10,967 nt of DNA, from NCBI GenBank assembly GCA_021838985.1, contig JAKCCC010000029.1:1-10967 (forward strand), written 5' to 3'. The position numbers were made by a program, and so were the translations under genes. Shown here one piece after another: positions 1-6,190 of this stretch; positions within the stretch are counted from its first letter, which is position 1; each line of letters opens with the position of its first letter. The DNA is from Planctomycetota bacterium. Its GTDB lineage: Bacteria; Planctomycetota; Phycisphaerae; WQYP01. The notes beneath the pieces are model-generated. The model ran no database searches, was not told the DNA's origin, and saw only the letters and a program-made list of their open reading frames with translations.

Positions 1-433
1 CCAGAACCAGTTCCGTGGCATCTTCCTTTGCTTCAAAACCAAAATCCGCCGCCAGACGCTGCTGGGCAATTTGTTCCGGGCCGGGCATATCAAACCACAA
101 GCCGCCTTTTAACTTGCCATTGACATAAGTGCGGGCCATGGGAATCGCCATGTACTTCGGAGTGGCGACATGGTTCAAGTCCCACGGCCCAACTGGAACA
201 GCCTTACCATCCGGCACGCGGATCATGTCCACCATCGCCGTGCGCATATCGAACGCTCCGGGGCGGGTTTCGATGCGGCCGCGATACAGCCCGGGCGGCA
301 GAGACGTCCGCAGCGTCAACCGATGCGGTTCGACGCGGATATCCGCGATCCCTCCGCAAACATCCCGCCACTCGTGCGGTCGGAACTGGTTGCCGATCGG
401 CTGCAAATACGCGATCAGATCGTCATTGAACAT
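1..433 (-). CDS. N-terminal part of an unidentified protein (3' end outside window)
   Basis: The reading frame is open for 144 codons from an ATG at 433-431 to the window edge. The start is supported by a good Shine-Dalgarno, AGAAGGGA at 449-442, eight bases upstream. I do not recognise the family. The protein starts MFNDDLIAYLQPIG, with no signal peptide or membrane segment, so it looks cytoplasmic. The fragment is rich in predicted beta-strand and aromatic residues. It includes the stretch GLWFDMPGPEQIAQQRLAADF followed by an acidic ELVL strand, which reads like the start of a beta-sandwich in a carbohydrate-active enzyme. A second heparinase-like or other polysaccharide-processing protein is possible from context but not shown. 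It lies 66 bp after the GH20-like gene on the same strand, but a terminator-like hairpin sits between them, so it is probably a distal operon member expressed by readthrough. Confidence 0.75.
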   Translation of the reverse strand, partial: MFNDDLIAYLQPIGNQFRPHEWRDVCGGIADIRVEPHRLTLRTSLPPGLYRGRIETRPGAFDMRTAMVDMIRVPDGKAVPVGPWDLNHVATPKYMAIPMARTYVNGKLKGGLWFDMPGPEQIAQQRLAADFGFEAKEDATELVL

Positions 434-453
434 GGATGGTTTCCCTTCTGGAT

Positions 454-497
454 AAAAGGCCAGCAGGCGGCGGCGTTCCATTGGCGCCGCCTGGGCC
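454..497 (-). terminator. Intrinsic-terminator-like hairpin after the GH20-like gene
   Basis: Read on the minus strand, three bases after the TGA of the GH20-like gene, GGCC+CAGGCGGCG (497-485) can pair with CGCCGCCTG (472-464) and GGCC (461-458). This gives 13 G/C-rich base pairs interrupted only by a 2-base bulge, with a 12-base loop. TTTTAT follows at once (457-452). This is the classic stem plus U-tract layout, although the U-tract is short. The Shine-Dalgarno of the next gene begins only a few bases later, leaving no room for a separate promoter. The hairpin may therefore work as a partial terminator, an attenuator or an mRNA-stabilising 3' structure. Confidence 0.6.
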
Positions 498-499
498 GT

Positions 500-2497
500 T
501 CACAGCCAACGCAGCCTCCATTGGACGGCTATCTCCTGTCCGGCCGCGAGCCGGCGATAAACACCGTGGATATCCGGCGTAATCCAGTTGGCGCCCCAAT
601 CGACAAAGTAGCCAGCGGTCTGCGCCGGATCGGCGTCAAACTGTACGGCATGACCGGTGGTTTGCACCGTCAGCGGGCCGCGCACCGGCAGCCAAAAGCC
701 CGTCGCGGCTTGGCGCTCCACCGTGGTCCGTTCCCGACCGGATTGCCGCCCCCACAACAGTTCGCCTTCGCTTAAGTCCGTGGCGGTCCGCTGCAACAGG
801 GCGTTGAAGTTGAAGGCCGCATAGACTGACGGAAGTTTGTTGCGTGCTGTGGCGCGGTAGACAAAACCCGAGAGTCCCTTTTCCATCGTGATGTGGTAAC
901 GGACCGCTACGTGCGCCAGTTCCAGCTCCAAGCCGACCGTCACCCGGTCCGACGTTTGCTCCACGAGCGTCCAGTTAAAGGGGTGCTGCCAGAGAATGCA
1001 GGGATTGCTGTGAGCGCCCAGGGCCCAGATGGGGCGAAAACCGGCCGCTCGCGAATAGCTGCGGTAGCCACCCGGCAGGGGACTATTCGGATGGGGCGCA
1101 AGCAGCGCGTCGATGGTGCGTGGAATAATAGTCGCGTGTCCGCGCCGCCAATCCTGCAAGCATGCGCCCAACTTGGGATAAACCTCAAACCGCTCGGGGG
1201 AGTTGTAAAATCGCAGCACCGGTCCCAGGCGCTCGTTCGAGGCCACCACCAGTCCAAAGTTCGGCGGGGCTGATTCCGCTTTCGGCAAAGGCGCTACCGC
1301 TTTCCGGGTAGGCGCCACGGAAAGCGTTACGAGCCGTCGATACAATGGTCCAGCGGCAACATGGAAGCGGACGTAGCTGGCCGCGTCATCGGCGCGGTCG
1401 CCCTCCACCGTGGCGCGCACAATCCGGTGCAGATCCGGATAGGCCTGCCAGGCCGAATCCCGCAGCAGCACACGCATGGTTGTCCGCCAGCGCTGGGCCA
1501 ACTCCGCCTCCGCCGGCAGCCGATCATGGGCGCCCCAGAGACTTAACGCTTCAATGATGGGTGCCGGCGGATCACGGCCCTGAAGAATTTGGCCCACCGC
1601 CGCAATATTAAACGACTGTTTCTCCCAGCGCCCATCGCTCCACGTGGTGATCATGAACCCATCCGCCCGATGGCGCTGGGTCGCCGCTATGGCGCACCTT
1701 ACCGCGTTCAACCGGCGGCGTTCCAGCAGGCCGTCGCACAGCCCCGACGCCATCAGCACGCGAAACCCCATTTCCCTGAACGTCGCCAGCGCCGGGTAAT
1801 CAGCGTCCGCATCGTAAAACCAGAACGCGATAACGGCTTTTCGGGACAGCAACGGCAGGGCCGATGCGTAGTGCAGCAACATGTCATGCCAGACGATGGG
1901 GCGCCAACCGCGTTGATCCAAAAAGTCGATGGCCAAGTTCATGTGCTCGGCCCAAGCCCGGCCCGCATCAAAGCCGCCCTGCGCCAGCCGATGCCGCGGC
2001 GGCTGCCATTCGTCCCCCCCGATCAGGAAATATTCGCCGGTGGCGAACTGGCAGTATTCCCGCAGACAATTGAGCATCCAGCAGCGCGTCGCCTCAAGCT
2101 GTACGTCCAGTTCCAGGCCGGCCGATTCAACGTCTAACTCCTGGCCGGCCGATGCCCCGGCCAATTCCGGGTAAGCCCGGCAGATGTCGGCGGTGTGGCC
2201 GATCACATTGAAGTGCGGCACCAGATCGATCCCGGCTTGGCGCGCCGTCGCTTCAAACCGCCGCCAATCCGCCGCGTCATACGCGCAGGAGGGGCAAGCC
2301 TTGGCCATCGACGGCAGGCGGATCATGTTTTCCAGATAGGGCAGAAAATGGGTGTAGCCGCTTTGCGCCGCCAGACGCAGCGCCTGGCAGAACACTTCCG
2401 GCTTGAGATACGCCCCGCGCGCAATATCGTAGTGAAACCCACGGAATGACAAATCCGGCCCCTTACCGAAAAATCCTCGCTCTTGTGGCGCGATCAT
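500..2497 (-). CDS. GH20-like glycosidase with C-terminal mutarotase-like beta-domain
   Basis: A 665-residue protein with no signal peptide, so probably cytoplasmic. Residues about 15-300 read as a TIM barrel of the GH20 (beta-N-acetylhexosaminidase) type. The strand ending DLVPHFNVIGHTADI (91-105) carries the GH typical of GH20, and FLIGGDEW (157-164) carries the paired catalytic Asp162-Glu163 of the family. Trp-rich barrel segments follow (VIAFWFY, about 222-228; MITTWSDG, about 282-289). A helical linker leads to a beta-rich region (about 415-665) resembling galactose-mutarotase-like sandwiches. Established for GH20: the Asp orients the substrate acetamido group and the Glu is the acid/base. 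Whether this divergent member cleaves a GlcNAc or GalNAc linkage is inference. It is the fourth gene of the operon; its ATG overlaps the upstream stop as ATGA and has no Shine-Dalgarno, suggesting translational coupling. A 9-residue tandem repeat lies at 116-133. Confidence 0.72.
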   Translation of the reverse strand: MIAPQERGFFGKGPDLSFRGFHYDIARGAYLKPEVFCQALRLAAQSGYTHFLPYLENMIRLPSMAKACPSCAYDAADWRRFEATARQAGIDLVPHFNVIGHTADICRAYPELAGASAGQELDVESAGLELDVQLEATRCWMLNCLREYCQFATGEYFLIGGDEWQPPRHRLAQGGFDAGRAWAEHMNLAIDFLDQRGWRPIVWHDMLLHYASALPLLSRKAVIAFWFYDADADYPALATFREMGFRVLMASGLCDGLLERRRLNAVRCAIAATQRHRADGFMITTWSDGRWEKQSFNIAAVGQILQGRDPPAPIIEALSLWGAHDRLPAEAELAQRWRTTMRVLLRDSAWQAYPDLHRIVRATVEGDRADDAASYVRFHVAAGPLYRRLVTLSVAPTRKAVAPLPKAESAPPNFGLVVASNERLGPVLRFYNSPERFEVYPKLGACLQDWRRGHATIIPRTIDALLAPHPNSPLPGGYRSYSRAAGFRPIWALGAHSNPCILWQHPFNWTLVEQTSDRVTVGLELELAHVAVRYHITMEKGLSGFVYRATARNKLPSVYAAFNFNALLQRTATDLSEGELLWGRQSGRERTTVERQAATGFWLPVRGPLTVQTTGHAVQFDADPAQTAGYFVDWGANWITPDIHGVYRRLAAGQEIAVQWRLRWL
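2103..2156 (-). repeat. 27-bp imperfect tandem duplication inside the GH20-like gene
   Basis: Two adjacent 27-bp units (2103-2129 and 2130-2156) share the core ggccggccgat and the start acgtc. They encode SAGQELDVE followed by SAGLELDVQ, residues 116-133 of the GH20-like protein. The reading frame is kept. The repeat lies in the segment after the IGHTADI strand, just before the helix leading to the catalytic Asp-Glu strand, so it probably lengthens an active-site loop or surface helix. Confidence 0.75.
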
Positions 2498-3636
2498 ACA
2501 TCACACAGAAAGCGATCCAGCGCCGCAGTCTCCGGCGCTACGCCCACACCCGGCACGGACGGCAACAGCACCGCACCGCCGCGCTCCAGTTGGGCCTTGC
2601 CGGGAAACAACGCCGATTCGTCAGTGAACTGGCTGCCGTTGAGCGCGGCCGGGCCGGCATAACCGAATACCGCCGCCAAGTGCAACGTGGCCAACTTTGT
2701 CAACAGCCCATCGGTCAGACCGCTGACCAGGAATTTCAACCCGGCCGCTTCAGCGATCATGATTTGCTGCAAACTCGGCCCTAAACCGCCGCTACGCGTA
2801 ACCTTCAGCACCAGGTAATCCACCAGGCCTTCCGCGGCGTAGCCGAAAAAGTCCGCCGGACTAACGCTGGCTTCATCGACGGCCAAGGGCAGGGCGGTGC
2901 CAAGGCGTAGTTGCCGCATCAGGTTCATGCGGTCGGCGGGCAGGGGTTGCTCGAGCACGTCCACACCCGCATCCGCCAGCGCCGCAGCGGCCCGGCGGGC
3001 CTGCGGCAACGTATAACCCTGGTTGGCGTCCGCCCATATAAACGCGCCCGCACCGGCCGCACGCCGGATCGCCCCGGCGAGCGCGGCGTCCGGGCCGCCC
3101 ATCGCCACCTTGAAGTTGAAATGGGCGAACCCGGCGCCCCGCGCCGCGGCAACCTCGTCAGCAGCGCCATCCGTTTCATGGGCGGTTACCGTGTAGCTCA
3201 AAGGCATGGGACGCACCAAACCAGCACCGCCCAGATACGCCCGTAGCGGCAAGCCCGTCGCCTGCGCCGCCAGGTCATGCACCGCCATGTCTAGCGCCGC
3301 CTTGGCAATCGGCTGACCCGTGCTGGGTCCCCGGCCGAGCGCCGCGTGCATCCGCTGATGCAGACCGACCCGATCATGAATTTCACAGCCGAGGACCGCG
3401 GGGGCCAGGTAGCCGCGCAGGGTGGTGGTGGCGCTTTCCAACGTTTCATATGACCAGCCCGGCACAGGGCGGCCCTCGCCCCAGCCCACGTGCCCGGCGT
3501 CATCCGTGACGCGCACCAGCACATGCGGAGCCGTGTCGCCGGCGCGTCCGGCGCTGCCCGAAGCAAACGCGAAGCTGCGGATCATCGGCAGGCGCAGGGG
3601 GAAAACGTCGAGGTGTTTAATGACGCTCGTGCTCAT
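2494..3636 (-). CDS. Enolase-superfamily enzyme, MR/MLE subgroup (epimerase, racemase or dehydratase)
   Basis: A 380-residue protein of normal length for the mandelate racemase/muconate lactonizing enzyme family. An N-terminal capping domain (about 1-135) precedes a modified TIM barrel. Expected metal ligands are visible as Asp203 in WADANQGY, Glu229 in LEQPL and Asp254 in AVDEA. Candidate acid/base lysines are Lys176 in FNFKVAMG and Lys278 in LVLKVTRSGG. The two opposed lysines and the RSGG signature place it with the MLE subgroup, which includes dipeptide epimerases, cycloisomerases and o-succinylbenzoate synthase; the substrate cannot be fixed. The first Lys of the usual KxK is Asn174. I chose the ATG at 3636 because family homology starts there and it lies 2 bp after the upstream stop; the frame is open further upstream, but that part overlaps the previous gene. 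In this operon an acid-sugar or sugar-derived substrate is a reasonable inference. Confidence 0.85.
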   Translation of the reverse strand: MSTSVIKHLDVFPLRLPMIRSFAFASGSAGRAGDTAPHVLVRVTDDAGHVGWGEGRPVPGWSYETLESATTTLRGYLAPAVLGCEIHDRVGLHQRMHAALGRGPSTGQPIAKAALDMAVHDLAAQATGLPLRAYLGGAGLVRPMPLSYTVTAHETDGAADEVAAARGAGFAHFNFKVAMGGPDAALAGAIRRAAGAGAFIWADANQGYTLPQARRAAAALADAGVDVLEQPLPADRMNLMRQLRLGTALPLAVDEASVSPADFFGYAAEGLVDYLVLKVTRSGGLGPSLQQIMIAEAAGLKFLVSGLTDGLLTKLATLHLAAVFGYAGPAALNGSQFTDESALFPGKAQLERGGAVLLPSVPGVGVAPETAALDRFLCDV

Positions 3637-3638
3637 GG

Positions 3639-4730
3639 TCAATCTGCAGCGCCGCGGACTGGATAACGCTCCGGAACCTCCCACGACAGCGGCTGATCCA
3701 TCTCCATCGGCCGGCGCTGGCAATGGCTCTGCCACGCCGCGAAAATCGGCAACGTGGAAGCCTTGGCGGTCACTCCATTGAATTGCCGACAGAACGGATC
3801 AGCGCTGACTACGCCCTCGAGGAAGGCGCGGCGATCGTCATAGCCGCAAGAGCGCGGCGGCGTAATCACACGCCAGCTGGACGTTCCGGCGCACCAGTGC
3901 CGCAGGGTCGGCGCGGTTATAAATGAGACCTCGAGCGAGCCTTGGCTGCCGTCGATGCGAATGCCATGCGGCGAAAAGCCGTTCTGCCCCGTGAAAAGGA
4001 CGCCATGGATACCGTTATCCATGGTGAAATGGACGGTAGCGTGATCCTCCTGGGCGTGCCCGAATGTCGTAACCTGCCTGGTACAATCGAGCATAGCCTG
4101 CAACCGTGTGATGTGCCGGCCAGGCAGCAGATGCAGGATGCCGGCCCAGAGATACGCGGACCAATCCATCAGCGTGCTGACGGTATTGGCCCGGACGAAC
4201 TCTACCGACCCGATCTGGCCGCTCGCCACGATCTGCCTGGCTTCGGAAAATTGCCGCAGCAGCAGCATGCTCTCATGGTAAACCGCCAACCGGGCGCCAT
4301 GGCGACCGCAGGTGTCGATCATTTTGTCGCATTGCGCCGCGCTCATCGCCATCGGCTTTTCGCAGAGGACAGCCTTCGCGCCCAACGCCGCCGCCCGGCA
4401 GGTCAGATCGCAATGGCTTGGCGGCCAGGTGAGAATCAGCACCGCGTCCAGCGGTCCAGCGTCTTGCATCTCCTCCAAGCTTGCATATGCCCGCGGCGCC
4501 GGAAATATTTCACGCAGCTTCAGCCGCGCTGGAGCGGTCATCCACTCGGCGGCCTGTAACCAGTCGGCCCGCAGTTCCGGGTAGGCGCGGGCGTAGGCCT
4601 GGGCGGCTTCGGGACGCAGGTCCGTGACCGCCACGCACTGCATACCCAGGTCCTGGATCGCCAGCCCATGGGTCTTCGCTATGGTCCCACAGCCGACGAG
4701 GGCGACACGTTTTTTATTCTGTGCCGTCAT
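3639..4730 (-). CDS. Gfo/Idh/MocA family NAD(P)-dependent oxidoreductase B
   Basis: A 363-residue cytoplasmic protein. The N-terminal Rossmann fold is clear: VALVGCGTIAKTHG (residues 9-22) is the dinucleotide-binding glycine motif and AVLCEKPMAM (120-129) carries the family EKP motif. A C-terminal alpha/beta dimerisation and substrate domain follows. In the place where active members have an Asp-x-Gly-x-His-type segment, this protein has MDWSAYLWAGILHLLPG (188-204), so the usual catalytic His is shifted or absent. Family members oxidise or reduce sugars, inositols and glycosides, some by transient 3-keto chemistry; the substrate here is unknown. I chose the ATG at 4730 because it overlaps the previous stop as ATGA and directly precedes the first Rossmann strand. 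The frame is open up to 4985, but that extra part lies inside the preceding gene and has no family features. Confidence 0.88.
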   Translation of the reverse strand: MTAQNKKRVALVGCGTIAKTHGLAIQDLGMQCVAVTDLRPEAAQAYARAYPELRADWLQAAEWMTAPARLKLREIFPAPRAYASLEEMQDAGPLDAVLILTWPPSHCDLTCRAAALGAKAVLCEKPMAMSAAQCDKMIDTCGRHGARLAVYHESMLLLRQFSEARQIVASGQIGSVEFVRANTVSTLMDWSAYLWAGILHLLPGRHITRLQAMLDCTRQVTTFGHAQEDHATVHFTMDNGIHGVLFTGQNGFSPHGIRIDGSQGSLEVSFITAPTLRHWCAGTSSWRVITPPRSCGYDDRRAFLEGVVSADPFCRQFNGVTAKASTLPIFAAWQSHCQRRPMEMDQPLSWEVPERYPVRGAAD

Positions 4731-5782
4731 AGCGTCACCGCCTTGCCCGTGGTGAAGGACTCCCGAATGGCGGCTGCCACCCGCAGCACCTCCACGGCGC
4801 CTTCCAGCGTCAAACCGCTGGTCTGGCCGCTCCGCCAACTGTGCAGCCACCCATTGATGTCCTGCGCCACGAGGTCCGTAAACTGGTTTCTGAACAAGGC
4901 CTGCTGCGGATGCCCTTGGCGGTAAACTTCGACATCGTGGCGCTGCACACTGCGAATCAAACCATGTTCGCCCAGCAGCTCCCATTCCGCGCGGGAATAC
5001 GGATAATTGATATTGCCATAAAAATCAAAACTGCCCTTGACACCATTGGCGAATTCACAGGCGGCGTGAAGGACCGTGTGCGGCCAGTCGGGTGAGGCTC
5101 CCCCCGGATGCGCGGTGGCAAACAGGCGGGTGATGGATGAACCGGTGAAATAATGCAGCAGGTCAATGGGATACCAGCCGAGCCACAGCTCCACCCCACC
5201 TTCCGCCGCGTCCACGTAGAAGGTTCGCCGCTTTCCACCGGGCATGCCGTGGTTATACATCACGCGCAGCGAACAGAGCTTGCCGATATCCGCCGACCGA
5301 AGCTGTCCCCGTGAAACCATAACCGCCGCATCGTGGCGCCAAGTCTGTCCGGCGGCGGCGGCGACCCCGCGCTGCCTGGCTTCAGCCGCGAGGGCGGCCA
5401 GCTCCGCGGCGTTAACCCCGGCCGGTTTCTGCAGGTATACATGAATGCCCCGGCGTATCGCCAGTAGCGCCACGGAAGGCAAAGCGCTGGGGCGACCGCA
5501 AATGAATACGCCATCCGGTTTTTCTTTATCCAGCAGGTCTTCCGCCGCAACGTACAGCTTCAAGCCGAACTTCTGCGCAAAGTCGGCGGATGTCTGCCCG
5601 GCGTTATCGACAATTTCCTGCTCCGGGCAACCGAGCGTCGCTGCGGCGACAACCCGGGCCTTCGGAAACGGCGGACTTAGCCAGGGATACTCCTGGGCCA
5701 GCCGCGTCCACAGAACGAAATTCTCCGGAAAGAATCCGGAGTTCATGCCCAGCAATGCCAGACAAATCGGCGGGGCGTCCAT
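4727..5782 (-). CDS. Gfo/Idh/MocA family oxidoreductase A, divergent cofactor and active-site motifs
   Basis: A 351-residue cytoplasmic protein and first gene of the operon. Residues 6-20 (ICLALLGMNSGFFPE) form the first Rossmann strand with an unusual glycine loop, GMNSGFFPE. HVYLQKPAGV (114-123) occupies the EKP position with Gln in place of Glu. GGVELWLGWYPIDLLHYFTG (195-214) lines up with the usual GG..L.D.G.H..D segment, but the conserved His becomes Tyr and the Asp becomes Trp. Fold assignment is firm; catalytic competence and substrate are not. The ATG at 5782 is preferred over one at 5824 because GGAG lies 11 bases upstream of it and the first Rossmann strand starts immediately after. 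The stop overlaps the start of oxidoreductase B. Paired oxidoreductases suggest a heteromer or two steps of an oxidation-reduction sequence on a sugar. Confidence 0.85.
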   Translation of the reverse strand: MDAPPICLALLGMNSGFFPENFVLWTRLAQEYPWLSPPFPKARVVAAATLGCPEQEIVDNAGQTSADFAQKFGLKLYVAAEDLLDKEKPDGVFICGRPSALPSVALLAIRRGIHVYLQKPAGVNAAELAALAAEARQRGVAAAAGQTWRHDAAVMVSRGQLRSADIGKLCSLRVMYNHGMPGGKRRTFYVDAAEGGVELWLGWYPIDLLHYFTGSSITRLFATAHPGGASPDWPHTVLHAACEFANGVKGSFDFYGNINYPYSRAEWELLGEHGLIRSVQRHDVEVYRQGHPQQALFRNQFTDLVAQDINGWLHSWRSGQTSGLTLEGAVEVLRVAAAIRESFTTGKAVTL

Positions 5783-5794
5783 CTTCTTTATTTC

Positions 5795-5809
5795 TCCGTA
5801 GCCTACGGA
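5795..5809 (-). promoter_or_regulatory. Perfect 7+1+7 palindrome overlapping the Shine-Dalgarno of oxidoreductase A
   Basis: On the minus strand TCCGTAG-G-CTACGGA is a perfect inverted repeat ending inside the GGAG (5797-5794) that serves the ATG at 5782. As RNA it can form a 6-bp stem with a GGC loop that covers three of the four Shine-Dalgarno bases. As DNA it could be an operator. Which of these applies, if either, cannot be read from the sequence. Confidence 0.45.
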
Positions 5810-5905
5810 CCACTGACCATCCACTCGCTTATATTTCGGTCAGAAACCAAGTGCCTATGCTCGTTTCTTTCACGTGTTCAATGGTTCCTTTCGTCACGTC
5901 GTATC

Positions 5906-5934
5906 AGTGTAATTTGTGCCACAAACCGTCCCAA
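5906..5934 (-). promoter_or_regulatory. Putative sigma70-type promoter of the oxidoreductase/enolase/GH20 operon
   Basis: Minus strand: -35 TTGGGA (5934-5929), 17-base spacer, -10 TACACT (5911-5906). Each hexamer matches the sigma70 consensus at four of six positions with ideal spacing. It lies in the only large gap upstream of the operon and would give a leader of roughly 115 bases before the ATG at 5782. Consensus matches of this quality occur by chance, so support comes mainly from position and the palindrome inside the spacer. Confidence 0.45.
5913..5925 (-). promoter_or_regulatory. Operator-like 13-bp perfect palindrome in the promoter spacer
   Basis: TTTGTG-G-CACAAA (minus strand) is a perfect 6+1+6 inverted repeat lying wholly between the putative -35 and -10 hexamers. 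A repressor bound here would block RNA polymerase directly, as with many LacI- or GntR-family regulators of sugar operons. The site resembles TTGT-N-ACAA operators in general form only; no regulator gene is in the window. Confidence 0.45.
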
Positions 5935-6190
5935 TCTTCGCAGAGCACGCACATTTTCGGCACGGTCCCCGGTAGATCCCGTCTACAACCCCTGTTACAG
6001 CTTCGGGTCTTCGCGCCTCCGTTTATCCCGATACACCTGCGTTCCTTTTTAGAGATCGGGAGGTTTTGACTGCGGCTTAGTTCAGCGACCAGGCCGCACC
6101 GGATAATCCACGTTGGGGGTCGTCGGTTCGGCCGGCCTGTGCCCCCCTGTGGCTGCGCAGTGCAAGATCCAGCCTGGCCCGCGTGGCGGC
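5935..6190 (-). other. Gene-free intergenic region with short inverted repeats
   Basis: Upstream part of the gap between the secreted PHP-like gene and the oxidoreductase operon. I see no convincing gene, tRNA or terminator. Short inverted repeats in it are tgcggc/gccgca (6071-6076 and 6093-6098), tcccgat/atcggga (6026-6032 and 6055-6061, 22-base loop) and gtaga/tctac (5972-5976 and 5982-5986). None is followed by a T-run in the direction of transcription. A minus-strand frame at 5904-6194 overlaps the upstream stop as ATGA, but its 96-residue product is Arg/Cys-rich and low in hydrophobic residues, which is typical of a chance frame. Confidence 0.5.

Noticed and set aside
170..775. Plus-strand open frame of 201 codons
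   Set aside because: It runs antisense across two supported minus-strand genes and through the hairpin between them; composition is Arg/Pro-rich with no recognisable domain.
3942..4559. Plus-strand open frame of 205 codons
   Set aside because: It is antisense to oxidoreductase B, which has a clear Rossmann fold; no motif is visible in the plus-strand product.
6026..6061. Inverted repeat tcccgat/atcggga as terminator of the PHP-like gene
   Set aside because: Only 7 bp with a 22-base loop, and no T-run follows on the minus strand.
6065..6140. tRNA-like elements (TTAGTTCAG and GGTTCGGCC)
   Set aside because: The D-loop-like and T-loop-like words are present, but no matching acceptor, anticodon or T-stem can be paired around them.
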